Source: Arion vulgaris
Lineage: Eukaryota > Mollusca > Gastropoda > Stylommatophora > Arionidae
Direction: 5' to 3'
DNA: 64,000 bases
Assembly (NCBI GenBank): GCA_020796225.1
Contig: CM036758.1
Location: 30,545,647-30,609,646, forward strand
The notes under the pieces were generated by a model that worked only from the letters and a program-made list of their open reading frames with translations, was not told the DNA's origin and did not search any database. Positions 11,160 to 22,444 of the stretch are shown piece after piece. Within the stretch, counting starts at the first letter, position 1; the number at the start of each line of letters is the position of its first letter. A program made the position numbers and the translations under genes.

Positions 11160-11405
11160 GACGCTTGTGCTGGATAGGACACACTTTGCGAAAACCTGAG
11201 TGGAATATAACAAGAAGGGTCCTTTCCTGGACCCCGCAGGGACAGCAAAAGAAGAGGAGGTCGAGAAATACATGGAGATGAGATTTGGAGGCAGAGATCA
11301 ACAATACAAAGAAAAGCTGGAGGGAGCTGCGGCTGCAGGAGATAGCTAGAGATAGGAAGACTTGGCATGAGTTGGTTGAGGGCCTATGCCCTAATCTGGT
11401 TTAAA
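11160..11405 (+). mobile_element. LINE C-terminal fragment
   Basis: Plus-strand frames give GHTLRKPEWN, then VLSWTPQG, RSRNTW, and REIARDRKTWHELVEGLCP before a stop. These match the GHTLRK - W-PQG-R-RG-P-NTWRR - LA-DR-W motif order of LINE C-termini. It is 5'-truncated with frameshifts. Confidence 0.6.
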
Positions 11406-11469
11406 AGACAATATATATATATAGAAACTTTATGTTGTATAGACAACTTGTAACAAGATATATATATAT

Positions 11470-12170
11470 ACAACTTGGCGACAAATGAGCAAGATCTACA
11501 AAGACTTAGTAAACATGTAAGTGAGAGAAAGTGAAAAGAGCGAATTAAGCATGAATATAAAGAAAACAGAAGTAATGGTTATCTCCAAGAAACAGGACAC
11601 ACAACAATACATTATCGAAATGAACAACACAACACTGAAACAAGTGCATCGATTGAAATAAATGGAAACATTCCTAACATGAGATGAAAGATGTAAAACA
11701 GAGATTAGGAGTAGAACAGCTCAAGCGAAAGCAGCTTTTATGAAAAGAAGCACACAATAGGTAAAATCACTACCAACGACACTGCGAAAACTCCAGTGCT
11801 ATATTGAACCAATGTATGGTAGCGAATCATGGACAATGAACAAACAATAAATATAGCTGCTGGAACTCACAGAGGTGCATTTACACAGAAGAATGCTGAC
11901 AGCGAAGAAAACAAATGATGAGGTTTTAAAAGAAACATGCACACAAAAAAACCTTGTCATAAGAATTAGACAATCAATGTACATATAATGCGAAGAGGAG
12001 GTGTGGAACATTTGGTGATAACGAATACAATTTAGGGAATCAGAGATCCTGGAAGACAGAGGGAGAAGATATTGGATGGTCTGACATCGTGGAAGACAAG
12101 ATCGACGCCAGCCTCTACAGTCGTCATGCTCAAATCATCATGAAATATCTTGTCCTGAGCAGAAATGTGT
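11470..12170 (+). mobile_element. LINE-R fragment: RT thumb to C-terminus
   Basis: Segments in successive frames include SMNIKKTEVMVISKK, MNNTTLKQVHRLK, and EPMYGSESWTMN, matching the post-RT region of RTE-like elements. It has many stops. It contains an uninterrupted TTAA at 11926-11929, inside ACAAATGATGAGGTTTTAAA, which is the empty-site counterpart of the MITE insertion at 45118. Confidence 0.6.
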
Positions 12171-12184
12171 CACCCTAACAGTCG

Positions 12185-12570
12185 TTCGGAATCCATATTC
12201 TACGTGGTTGTCTTCTTCTCTTTGTCTGGATGCCTCCTTCCATAATTGTCTTCTCCAACCCTTATTGTCTCTTTATATTGCCAAACATACTTCAATTTTC
12301 TTATTCTTATTTGTAACATCAGTCAGTTTTCTTTGATTTTCAGTTCTTTCTGGATATATCTATTTGTTCTTATCTCTGTCAATCATATACGGAGAACCAG
12401 TCTGTAACACCTATATTAAAAATCACACATATGTTTTCCCACTGCCTTGTTAAATGTCCATGCTTCACACCCATATCTACTGCCTGTTGCATTTATTCCA
12501 ACAAATCTTTATCGTTTATTTGTTTTATGTTTATGCTTTCTTTGACATTTTCTACAATGTGCTCGTTCAT
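12185..12570 (-). mobile_element. LINE-N 3' end
   Basis: Minus-strand sequence matches the fragments at 22445 and 36690: a WRRQLW-like block, a basic PR-K-like segment, then an upstream part reading as the post-RT linker. It is highly degenerate. Confidence 0.45.
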
Positions 12571-12639
12571 TTTAATTTCTCCTACTGCCTCCCCCATACC
12601 ACCACCACCATAAATTAGCTCTATGGAAACAGACTCCAG

Positions 12640-13095
12640 ATGTTGCAGAAGGCCCAACTGAGATGGGTCGGTCACGTTGCTCGATTGCCTGATAAACGCA
12701 TCCCAAAACAGTTGATGTATGGCGAGCTTGAAGGGGGCAGACGTTTAGCTGGTGGACAGAAAAACGCTTTAAAGACACTCTTAAAGTGTCTCTGAAATGC
12801 TTCGATATAGACAATACGTGCTGGGAATCCTTGCGCAAGATCGCCAAATGTGGCGCTGTAACAACAAAGAGGAACCCGAATAGCTGAGAATCATCGTATT
12901 GTTGAGTCACAGAGAAAACGAGCAGCGGAAAAAGACAGAGCACACAACACGCACATGTCTAACCTTGATCATGTATGCCCCACCTGTGGTCGGGGATTCT
13001 GTTCTAGGATTGGACTCTACAGTCACCTCCGCACACACCAGAGAGGTGCAACAGTACACGTCTGAGATTGTTGTCATCATCGCTTGCGATGGACG
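12640..13095 (+). mobile_element. LINE-G fragment with C2H2-like tail
   Basis: Broken frames give LRWVGHVARLPDKRIPKQLM, YGELEGGRR, KDTLKVSLKCFDID, a coiled basic stretch, then CPTCGRGFCSRIGLYSHLRT and HQR. This 3' end (GHV-RM-D-RIPKQ, KDTLK-SLK, then a C2H2-like CxxC...HxRTH) occurs in a widespread group of non-LTR elements. It carries stops and indels. Other fragments are at 29735 and 58640. Confidence 0.65.
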
Positions 13096-13100
13096 GCTAT

Positions 13101-13265
13101 TACATACACCAACGAAACGAAACATGGCCTCATAAACAAAGCATACAGAGCAAGCTATGGTGAACTCTCGACGAACTCCAACTAACATGCAGCTTCATAG
13201 AAGCAACCCATCTCATGGTTTCGACGAGCATACGAAACCGAACGCAAAGAAGAGGAAGAAGAAGT
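13101..13265 (+). mobile_element. Element K, 3' part
   Basis: About 165 bp align with 18594-18756: ACATACACCAACGAAACGAA, then CAGCTTCATAGAAGCAACCC and the end CGAACGCAAAGAAGAGGAAG. It ends in a purine GAA-type tail. Its 3' terminus resembles that of SINE-A. The family is unrecognised; it may be the 3' end of a LINE. Confidence 0.55.
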
Positions 13266-13289
13266 ATCTGACTCTTAGTCGATTCTTCG

Positions 13290-13560
13290 GAAGACCAAGG
13301 TTTCGGTATGAGTGGATGTCGTCTATTGAAGTTTCTAACCCCCAAAGGCTTACGCGGATCTACTGTCCTGGTCATGCGGGTGTTTGCGGCAATGAGAGAG
13401 CGGACTTGCTTGCATCGGTTGTTGTGGAGATGGATAAGGACGATGTTCTTCGGTCTCTTCGCGACTTCCTGTTGGATGAAAACACTAAAATATTTGTTAA
13501 ATCGATCCAGTGATATAAGGAGTATGAATTTAGTGACGAGTGTGTGTTTAACCATCGAAT
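13290..13560 (+). mobile_element. LINE-RNH C-terminal fragment
   Basis: The plus-strand frame gives IYCPGHAGVCGNERADLLAS, then MDKDDVLRSLRDFLLDENTK before a stop at 13513. This is the canonical HAGV-GNERAD-LA motif of LINE RNase H plus its C-terminal linker, the clearest example in the window. Confidence 0.7.
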
Positions 13561-13844
13561 CACATGAACCATCAATATGCATACTCTTCGACATCTGTTG
13601 GAGGAGACTGAGCACCTATGGGTGTGCCTAGAGTGCTGTTGCGTCGGTTGAGTAACCAATAACCAATTTTATTTATGGGAGCAGTTATGAAAAATGAGAG
13701 ATTATCTGTAAGATCTAGATTTTCAGATACTTTTATATTGTGATAATTCGTCATATCTCCATGTGTGTCATCATACGTTTGGGTTTTTTTTTTTCAGGAG
13801 CGAATATTAATTAAAAAACATTGTAGTCGGTAGTTAAAAAACAA

Positions 13845-14090
13845 AACTGTTTTTACTGCATGTGATGTCACTTTTTAGGGTGGCGTTGGGGGAGGGAGGG
13901 GGTTCGAGTATGAAATTTAGTGATCGCATGGCTAGTACAGTCGACGCAGAACTTCTGGTTATGATGTTTTTCTTTATTCCCCCCTCTCTCCTCCGAAGAA
14001 AAAACATCTTACGCTGCACCTGGGATTGAACCCGGGTTCTCCGAATGGGAGGGAGTGCGAACTGTAATCCATTCGACCATACGCTCCACA
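13845..14090 (-). mobile_element. SINE-D copy (tRNA-derived)
   Basis: On the minus strand the head carries GAATGGATTACAGTTCGCAC and CCCGGGTTCAATCC (a strong B box). The body includes AGAAGTTCTGCG and the end CATCACATGCAGTAAA. The same layout occurs at 16690, 23461 and 59646. Confidence 0.7.
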
Positions 14091-14099
14091 TTGATAGTT

Positions 14100-14780
14100 T
14101 GCTACACGGAAATGGAGAAGACCATATTCGCATAAAACTGCTATTTAAAAAAAGCAATTTTCAGGGGTGAACTTGCGCCCTCCCCCTCCTTCTCATCCTA
14201 GCCTTAATGTATGGACGTACCCACTCCCTTCCGCCACTCACGATGACGTGTATTCTTCTCTTCCCTAATTAGTTATTGTGGGTTGTAGCATAGCACACAC
14301 TGTCTGAAAGTTCTCGGCCGCGGGCTGGTTCTAGTTTGCCAACATCTTCTCTGTCAGATATCAGCAAGCTATAATAGACATTGTAGGTGAGCTCATGATT
14401 TCTCTTAATTTGCTTCATCAAACACAGGCACACAGTGAAGAATGTGTTGGGAAATGGAGACAAGTGATATCATGTGGAGTTCACTCATTAGTTGGGGACA
14501 TATCATGGGGGCTGTACTGGTTGTTGTATTTAGCGTGGGTATATGGTGATTTCAACATGACACACTGTTGAATATTGTCTGTCTTGGAAGCGACGGTAGA
14601 AAGTAGAAGAAGCAAGGGGTAGACCGAGATACAATTGATAGGGAAACACCAGAAAGTGAACATGCTTGCAAGGTACCGTCGGGGCAAGAGACACAACTTG
14701 TTGGAACTGATTATAGCAATCTCAATGCGGGACGGAACATTATTGATAGGAAAATGTTGATTTAAGGTAGGTGGGATACT
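14100..14780. other. No recognisable feature
   Basis: Mixed unique-looking sequence between a SINE and a minisatellite. No domain-bearing frame or repeat match was seen. Confidence 0.3.
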
Positions 14781-14784
14781 GAAT

Positions 14785-15890
14785 TGAGTGTGGAGACTTG
14801 GTTAAAGTGTAGGTGTGGAGACTTGTAAAGTGTAGGTGTGGGAGACTGTAAAGTGTAGGTGGGGAAAGCTTGGTTTAAGTTTAGGTGTGGAAAGCTTGGT
14901 AAGTGTAGGTTTGTAGAAGCTTGGTGTAAGTGTAAGTTGTGAGACTTGGTTTAAGTTTAGGTATGGGAAACTTGGTGTAAGTGTAGGTTGGAGAACTTGG
15001 TGAAGTGTAAGTTTGTGAGACTTGGTTAAGTTAGGTGTTGGAGCTTGGTGTAAGTGTAGGTTTGTGAGAAGCTTGGTGTAAGTGTAAGTTTGTGAGACTT
15101 GGTTTAAGTGTAGGTGTGGAGATTGATTTAAGTGAGGTGTGGAGACTTGGTTAAAGTGTAGGTGTGGGAGACTTGGTTAAAGTGTAGGTGTGGGAGACTT
15201 GGTTAAAGTGTAGGTGTGTGAAGCTTGGTTTAAGTGTAGGTGTGGATGGTTTAAGTGTAGGTGTGAAGTGTAGGTTTGTGAGAAACTTGGTTAAGTGTAA
15301 GTTTGTGAGACTTGTTTAAGTTAGGGTGGGAGCTTGGTGTAAGTGTAGGTTTGTGGAAGCTTGGTGTAAGTGTAAGTTTGTGAGACTTGGTTTAAGTTTA
15401 GGTATGGGAAACTTGGTGTAAGTGTAGGTGTGGGAGATTTGATTTAAGTGTAGGTGTGGAGACTTGTTAAAGTGTAGGTGTGGGAGACTTGGTTAAAGTG
15501 TAGGTGTGGGAGACTTGGTTAAAGTGTAGGTGTGTGAAGCTTGGTTTAAGTTTAGGTATGGGAAGCTTGGTGTAAGTGTAGGTTTGTGAGAAACTTGGTG
15601 TAAGTGTAAGTTTGTGAGACTTGGTTTAAGTTTAGGTGTGGGAAGCTTGGTGTAAGTGTAGGTTTGTGAGAAGCTTGGTGTAAGTGTAAGTTTGTGAGAC
15701 TTGGTTTAAGTGTAGGTGTGGGAGATTTGATTTAAGTGTAGGTGTGGGAGACTTAATTTAAGTGTAGGTGTGGGAGATTTGATTTAAGTGTAGGTGTGGA
15801 AGACTTGATTTAAGTGTAGGTGTGGGAGATTTGATTTATGTGTAGGTGTGGGTGGACTTGATTTAAGTGTAGGTTTGTGAGACTGTTGGT
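14785..15890. repeat. Minisatellite T1, about 27-bp degenerate unit
   Basis: Roughly 40 units of the type GTGTAGGTGTGGGAGACTTG plus GTTTAA fill about 1.1 kb. Two variant classes alternate (GGTGTGGGAGACTTGG and GGTTTGTGAGAAGCTTGG), giving blocky higher-order patterns. The strand is purine/G-T rich with few C. There is no conserved reading frame because the unit length varies. Confidence 0.9.
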
Positions 15891-15894
15891 TTAA

Positions 15895-16330
15895 ACGGAA
15901 TTATGATATGTGTGGCGTAACTGTTGTGAATGCAAGAGTTGAACAACGTGAAATATCTCAACTTTTAGTGTGAGTGTTTGGATACTGGAGAACAACACAT
16001 CTGTAAATATAAAATACGAGAAACAGCTGTAAGACAATATTGGGGAACCACAGCAAGTCGGATAGTTAGTTGGCTATCGGAAAGCATGAGACAATGATAT
16101 ATGTGGATTATATGGATGACGTCATTGATGGTGTTGGGGGGTCATGGGCGTGCATACGTCGAAAGAGGAGGGTGTGCCACTCATTGGAATATGTATTCTA
16201 TGTGTTCTTTTCCATTTCTGAGTAGTTAACTACCAACTATACGTTTATTTTTTAATTTCGTCTCTTCCTGGAAAAAACATCTGTTGACGCCCATGTTGGG
16301 GTTGTCGTCTATTTGATTACATTTTTTTAA
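15895..16330. other. No recognisable feature
   Basis: Unique-looking sequence after the T1 array; no domain, tandem or SINE structure identified. Confidence 0.3.
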
Positions 16331-16334
16331 AAAT

Positions 16335-16690
16335 TCGTTCTTTTTCTTTCTTTTCTCCAATCCTGTTTTGCATCACAGCTTCAGGATAAGAAAAGATTTA
16401 TAGAACGAGCCCTTGTGTGCGTTTCGTAAATAGTGTCTTTCGTCGCCTCTGTTATCTCTGAGAGCCACCTTTTGCGTGGCTGGTCATTTTCTTTGTATCC
16501 ATTATATCGGAACAACATTGCTATTTGTAGTGCACTGTCTGGTTATGTGGCCGAACCATTTAATTTGTTGCTACTTGATGAAGTTCAGTACTGATGATTG
16601 TACCCACTTTTTTCTCTGATATGTCTTCATTTCTCAACCGGTCTCTTCTTGTTACACTCAACATTCTGCGTAGACACTTCATCAAAAACT
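16335..16690 (-). mobile_element. LINE-F 3' end (RTE-like)
   Basis: Minus-strand sequence encodes a CLRRML-V-RRDRLRNE-like block, then a basic KRW-like C-terminus, ending near AAACAGGATTGGAG. It aligns by eye with 43571-44265 and 55205-55690 and with the + fragment at 57205. RTE-like elements share this MRCLR...RRD-IRNE order. Confidence 0.6.
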
Positions 16691-16912
16691 GTGTTTACTG
16701 TCTGTAATACCGCCTTTTTAGGGTGATGTAGGACATGAATCTGTGGAATTTAAGAGCCGCATGGCTAGTGCAGTCATCGCGAAACTATTCAGGCTAGCAT
16801 TGTTTCTTTATGATCCCGACAGAAAAAACTCATTGGCGGCTTATCTGAGATTGAACCCGGGTCTCCCTAATGGAAGCCCGCGCTCTAATATATTCGGCTC
16901 GCCCATTTGATA
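16690..16912 (-). mobile_element. SINE-D copy
   Basis: The minus strand has TATATTAGAGCGCGGGCTTC, then CCCGGGTTCAATC (B box), AATAGTTTCGCGATGACTGC and a tail with ATTACAGACAGTAAACACAG. It abuts a LINE-F end at 16690. Confidence 0.7.
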
Positions 16913-17164
16913 CAACACAGTTAAAGTGAACGCACATACCAGAGAAAAGTTAAGAAAGAAGTAGTAAGAGTGAAAGTAAACGCAACAGAAATAATAATAA
17001 CTCATGGTAGAGACACACCCACACAGCAGAATGTTTTGATGAGAAATACAGGGAGTGGTCGTCTTCGTGTTGTTCATCCTCCTCATCTTCACGTTTCATC
17101 CTTGTAGCTTCATTTCCAAAATCAGGATACGAAAACAGGTGTAAAAACCATTATACATTATCAC

Positions 17165-17750
17165 TATTCTCGCTGGCGTCAGTCTAGTTTGGGCGGGAAC
17201 ATAGCGACTTGTCAAAGTTATTACTTACTGATTGTTAGCGTTGTTTGGACGGGAGCATGGCGACTTGTCAAGTTAGTCATTTCTAGCATTGTTTGGACGG
17301 GAGCATGGCGACTTGTCAAGTTAGTCATTTCTAGCATTGTTTGGACGGGAACATGACGACTTGTCAAGTTAGTCATTTCTAGCATTGTTTGGACGGGAGC
17401 ATGGCGACTTGTCAAGTTAGTCATTTCTAGCATTGTTTGGACGGGAGCATGGCGACTTGTCAAGTTAGTCATTTCTAGCATTGTTTGGACGGGAGCATGG
17501 CGACTTGTCAAGTTAGTTATTTCTAGCATTGTTTGGGCGGGAACATGACGATTTGTCAAGTTAGTCGTTTCTAGAGTGGTTTGGGCGGGAACATGACGAT
17601 TTGTCAGTTAGTCATTTTAGCATTATTTGGGCGGGAACATGGCGACTTGTCAAGTTAGTCGTTTCTAGAGTGGTTTGGGCGGGAACATAGAGAATAGCCA
17701 ACTTTATTATTTAGCCTTTGCTAGAGTTGTTTGGGCGGGAACATAGTTAA
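17165..17750. repeat. Minisatellite T2, 48-bp unit
   Basis: About 12 units of 48 bp contain GTTTGGACGGGAGCATGGCG, then ACTTGTCAAGTTAGTC and ATTTCTAGC. The central units are nearly identical and the flanking ones diverge. Because 48 is a multiple of three, the minus strand shows a false repeat protein of 16-residue units. Confidence 0.9.
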
Positions 17751-17959
17751 TTTATTACATAAAACACGGTTATCCTTCCCAACCCGACTCCTCTAGTAGC
17801 GTTTCACAAAACGTATCTAATTCATTTACCAGATGGAGCTGGGTATAATTATACTGTCACTGGTTATCTATGATCTGATGTTCGTTAAGCACTGCCGGAG
17901 AGTTTCACTCTTCTTAGGGATGGTAATGTGTACACATTCTTTCATATGTACATTTCTAT

Positions 17960-18830
17960 ACTCTATGTAGTACCTATATACACAGACCTAACATATACTT
18001 TTCTATTAGGTGTAGTTTCTACACAGACCTAGCATGTACATCTCTCATTGATGTAGTTTCTACACAGACCTAGCATGTACATCTCTCATTGATGTAGTTT
18101 CTACACAGACCTAGCATGTACATCTCTCATTGATGTAGTTTCTACACAGACCTAGCATGTACATCTCTCATTGATGTAGTTTCTACACATACCTAGCATG
18201 TACATCTCTCATTGATGTAGTTTCTACACATATCTAACATGTACATCTCTCACTGATGTAGTTTCTACATAGATCTAACATGTACATCTCTCATTGACGT
18301 AGTTTGTACCTAGAGCTAACATGTACATCTTTCATTGATGTAGTATCTTCACAGAGCTAACATGTACATCTCTCATTGATGTAGTATCTACATAAAGCTA
18401 ACATGTACATATCTCATTGATGTAGTTTCTACACAGACCTAACATGTACATCTCTCATTGATGTAGTTTCTACATAGTGAAACACGTAGTGCAGTCTTCC
18501 CCCTATTTCGATAGTTTCTACATAGAGCTTCTACCATCACATGCACAGAATAAAGCCTGCTCAGACTGCACATCCTGCAGTCATGTCCATCATACATACA
18601 CCAACGAAACGAAACATGGCCTCATGAACGAAGCTTACAGAGCAAGAACTCTGATTACAGGGGAACTCTGGAGGAACTCCAACAGACATGCAGCTTCATA
18701 GAGGCAACCCATCTCATGGTTTAGACGAGCATACGAAACCGAACGCAAAGAAGAAGTACACAGAGCTAACGTGATTTCTCTATACTTGATGTAATTAGTG
18801 TGTACACAGACCTAACATGTACAGCTCTAT
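17960..18830. repeat. Minisatellite T3, 41-bp unit, interrupted
   Basis: About 12 units of 41 bp contain TAGTTTCTACACAGACCTAG and CATGTACATCTCTCATTGATG. The array runs to about 18529, is broken by element K (18530-18756), and resumes as degenerate units to about 18830. K therefore inserted into a pre-existing array. Confidence 0.85.
18530..18756 (+). mobile_element. Element K, 227 bp, with TSD
   Basis: It is flanked by TACATAGAGCT (18519-18529) and TACACAGAGCT (18757-18767), an 11-bp TSD with one mismatch. It ends CGAACGCAAAGAAGAAG. Its 5' part has an open frame (ETKHGLMNEAYRARTLITGE) also seen in the 13101 copy, so it may be a 5'-truncated LINE tail rather than a true SINE. Confidence 0.65.
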
Positions 18831-19307
18831 CCTTGGAGTGGTTAGTTTTGTCTAATTGCTGTCAAGACTGTCGTAGAATTGCCGTGTTCATATTTGGCTC
18901 TATTCCAGACGTCTGTGTTTGTTTTTCTAACCGTCTAATAGGACGAGTAAAAGTCTTGAGATTTGAACATGATATTCTAGTGTTACCAGAACTGCGCCAG
19001 TCAGTACACTAGAACTCTCTACGACTTCAACTTTGTTATAATTTTCACAACTCATACACATCTTTTTTTTTTTAATGTTGAAAATGTGTTCAGCAATATG
19101 TTGTCTGTTATGCCATTATGAGAAATTGTTCAAGTGACATCTGACAACTAGTTTCTGATTTGGTTTCTGTGTGCTGTACAGCAATCAGCACATCTTTCTA
19201 GAATAATTACGCGGTCATTATTACATGTACACAATTGTGTACATCCATTTTTACGTGTCTTGTGGAAATGGTCAGACTTTCAAATAAGATAGGTTTTTTT
19301 TAAGCCA

Positions 19308-19500
19308 GTTCTAAAGTCGAAGGATTGAATTCATTGCGCCGGGTTTTTTCCCATATTGCCATGTCGCACTCTGCAGCACCGGCAACAACCCCGGGGTCTT
19401 GGGGGATGCACTTGTGAACAGAGGGCGCCTTCTGGATTCGAACTCACAACTTTCGGAACGCAAGGCAAAGGCGTAACCACTTAGCCTCAGAGACCGTTTC
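19308..19500 (-). mobile_element. SINE-E copy
   Basis: On the minus strand it has CTAAGTGGTTACGCCTTTGC (A-box region), GTTGTGAGTTCGAATCC (B box), then the body end GCGCAATGAATTCAATCCTT and CGACTTTAGAA. Confidence 0.65.
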
Positions 19501-19529
19501 TTTTTCTTTATTCAAATTCGTTAGGTTGG

Positions 19530-19700
19530 TTACTGAACCGACGTCACAGCACTCCGGACAGACCCATAGGTGCTCAGTCTTCTCCTACAGACGTCGAAGG
19601 GTGTGCATGCTGATAGTTCTCCTGCCTCTAGTTAAACACACTCCTCGCTCTGCCCCTCAAGCATCCATCTCTAATAGCCAATTCATAGATACTTGATCGC
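19530..19700 (-). mobile_element. LINE-RNH extreme 3' fragment
   Basis: The minus strand gives EKTEHLWVCPECCDVGSVTN-like residues, matching the SEHLWTCLEC terminal motif of the copies at 5700 and 6900. No RNase H is left. Confidence 0.45.
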
Positions 19701-19929
19701 AAGTCGATATGTCTCCCTTCTAAACCGTCACTGTTCAGCCCACCTCTTACGTCCACCTCTCTTCGTATGTCCGCCTCTCATCTTCTCTACCTCTTCTATA
19801 TGCACATTTCCTTGCTTAATCTGCTGGACGATCAAACAACAGTGTACGAACTCAATAGCACCTGATAGAGCTCATTGGAAATGTTACAAAATACCAACAA
19901 TATAAATCTGTAAACAAAGAGCATTCAAC

Positions 19930-20215
19930 ATCATATGTTCATTATTGATGTTGTCATCATCATCAGGTGCCGGCTGGCGTAGGCGATCATGGATCTCCAC
20001 AAATCTCTGTCGTTGGTATTTGCTATCAATTCAGATGTTGACGCTCTACCGTGCCATGAAGTCAGGCTATCCAAAATGTTCTTCTCTGTCTGTCTACCCT
20101 CAATTTTACCGGTTGTCACAATGTGTTCTAAACCTTCCTTCCTCATCACATGCCCGAAAAATGATGACGTTGTACCACTTTGTTTTCTGAAGTGATGACA
20201 CTCCCCGTACATTGT
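19930..20215 (-). mobile_element. LINE-R 3' end
   Basis: The minus-strand frame gives FFGHVMRKEGLEHIVTTGKI, then ILDSLTSWHGRAS, ELIANTNDRDLWRSMIAYAS and RH, followed by a short (GAT)n run. This is the textbook C-terminus of RTE-type endonuclease-reverse transcriptases, and the best-preserved LINE-R end here. Confidence 0.7.
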
Positions 20216-20216
20216 T

Positions 20217-20895
20217 TCTATATTTCTTGTGTTCTAGTATTTAATCCTTTGGTTTGTCTAAATTTTGTTGAAAGTTTGATATACATGTACGCATGCATAT
20301 ACACATATATACATACACAACCTGAAGGAGACGAATGTGAATATGATTAGAACAACAAGCCAGCACAGACAACAAAGAGGAGCTGCTAATGTGAACTAGG
20401 ACATAGTCTGCACGGTTGAACACACACACACGTACAAGTGAAAGACAGTCAGCAGATCCCACTGTGTTTATTAAATGATTGCACATTACTCTTCGACGAC
20501 CCTCTTTCCTCCCAATCCCCTTAAAAAAATTATGATCTGGTTTCTTATGGGGATATGGGGATGACCCATTGACGGGTAGGGGGTGCGGAAGAACTCCATG
20601 TTGTGGCTACGATGATTGCGATAAAATGTACAGTTGAGTCAGTGACCGCCGGGCCCCACAAAAATAAAGGTGTAACGTGTATTTATTATTTTATATATTA
20701 AAATATAACCTAACTGAAACCATGGTATTTCCGAAATTTTCTGTCTGGCCCCACCAACAAAAATTATTACGAGCCGCCACTGGTTGTAGTAAGTGTAATA
20801 CTAGTTGTAGAAGGTGTGATATTAATAGAAATAGTCATTGCTGTAGTGGTGATGGTATGTCCGGGTCATTGGGATACTTTTAGTAGTAGTATCAA
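20217..20895. other. Mostly unassigned; piece of the 1.5-kb repeat
   Basis: The segment near 20640-20780 contains GCCGGGCCCCAC and, further on, GGCCCCACCAACA, inverted relatives of the GC block at 1651 and 1849. The rest shows nothing I can name. Confidence 0.35.
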
Positions 20896-20899
20896 TGAG

Positions 20900-21206
20900 G
20901 AGTCTCAGTGGAGTAGCGGTTAGGTGCTAGTCTCACTTGCCAAAGGTATCAGGTTCGCCTCCTCGTGGAGCCATCTGGATATTTTTTCCACAGATCCCTG
21001 ATCTCAGTGCCTGGGAAAAATTCATTCCAAGAGATTAAAAATACAATTCCTACAAAAAATCTTTACCATCTTCAAAATTACATGGTGACCCTCGCCGGTG
21101 CTACAGGGTTCGTGCACTGTCGCTGAGATCTTTCTGTGTAAGAAAGAGATCGGAGCACATATGGTTACTTACCGAAGTACAATGATGATTGTCCAATCAA
21201 TCAATC
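20900..21206 (+). mobile_element. SINE-H copy, full length
   Basis: The tRNA-like head is GTCTCAGTGGAGTAGCGGTT, then GGTATCAGGTTCGCCTCC (B-box position). The body carries CACTGTCGCTGAGATCTTTC and GATCGGAGCACATATGGTTA. The 3' end is GATTGTCCAATCAATCAAT, a short CAAT tail. Inverted copies lie at 24613 and 42440. Confidence 0.7.
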
Positions 21207-21534
21207 GGTGCTGGAGCTAGCTAGAATAGATTCATTTGATAGCAAATAATAGTTTTAAATTGGTTAGAATCAACAGCCTGCACATCGGGCATAAAGGTAT
21301 GTGCTCCTCCAGCCTTGTCATCACCTAGTTTTAAAGTACCATAAACCTTGTTGTTTATATCGATGCCAAATTGAGCTGGGTGGGCTGAACAATCAATTGT
21401 ACCAAGGTTTGAATCTCTATACATTTGCTATGTGCAACACTAATCACTAGATACACACAACTTGTTTAGTTATCATGCCATTGTCGCTTGGTTGTGAAGA
21501 ACTTGGTTGTTACATTGCACAGTCAGTATCTACT

Positions 21535-21670
21535 TTGTAAACTGATGAAGATATCTTACTGATTTGTGAACTGATGAAGATGTCTTGACCGCTTTGTGAA
21601 CTGATGGCTATGTTTTGACTGCTTTGTGAACTGTTATATGAAACTGTCTTGACTGCCTTGTGAACTATTA
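21535..21670. repeat. Short tandem repeat, about 35-40-bp unit, 4 copies
   Basis: Four diverged units contain TTGTGAACTGATGAAGAT or TTGTGAACTGTTATAT followed by GTCTTGACTGC. It is too short and diverged for function to be inferred. Confidence 0.6.
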
Positions 21671-22035
21671 TATGGGTATGGGGGAATGGGGGTAAACAGG
21701 TACTCCGCCTTTCCTGAGGGTGTCCATAGGCTAGTATGGTAAGGTACCATCTTACTTCTTTGATAGGGTATATTCTACCCTCTGGTATTTTGTGTGTGTG
21801 TGTACCATGAAGAGAAAGAACACATGTCCATTTTACAGCTCAAGTCGTTGATAAAACATATAGAAAGGAGAAATATTAATATATTAAATACTTTGAATAT
21901 ATAAAACTTAGGAATAGATGGGTGTCATAAAAGAGTCTAGTATGACTGCGGCATGCATAAGACGGAGACATTTAGACATGTATAATCTGAATCAAGATCC
22001 GACATGGACGTGCTAGATGATGATGATGATGATAT
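21671..22035. other. No recognisable feature
   Basis: Unique-looking sequence ending in a short (GAT)n run near 22019. No domain or repeat family seen. Confidence 0.3.
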
Positions 22036-22039
22036 TATG

Positions 22040-22430
22040 AATTCTTCACTTATTCACCACTACAGTCACTACTGGTACAGCTTCTGTACTACCGTACTCC
22101 ACCACTATTTATCACACGCTCTTTGCTTGTGATACCCGCTCATACACACTCGCACAGAGCTCGGTCGAGAATGATGGACGCTGTTTTATTGATACGTCTC
22201 CTAATTAAGTGAGACCCTATTTAATGTGCCTGCTCAGGACACAATCGACCTGGGTTAGCAGGACAATGGAGAGGGGGATTTTAATTTGATCACGAGCGAG
22301 AGCAGGTGTTTGGCGCGGATTGTATTTTGACGAAATCAATGAACGGACTAGCGTTATTTTTTTCTTTCTAGTTCTACACAGCAGCGACACTTCACCCATT
22401 ACTATTGTAAGGTGAACGATTCACTGCTCT
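22040..22430. promoter_or_regulatory. Candidate conserved non-coding island
   Basis: Repeat-free block with homeodomain-type sites (CTCCTAATTAAGTG, TTTTAATTTGATCACG), a GACGAAATCAATGAAC stretch and an overall complex composition between repeats. No coding frame is convincing. Inferred as possible regulatory DNA only. Confidence 0.3.
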
Positions 22431-22444
22431 AATTTCTTTCAATC

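Noticed and set aside
17221..17559. 112-codon antisense frame of 16-residue repeats
   Set aside because: Product of the 48-bp T2 minisatellite.
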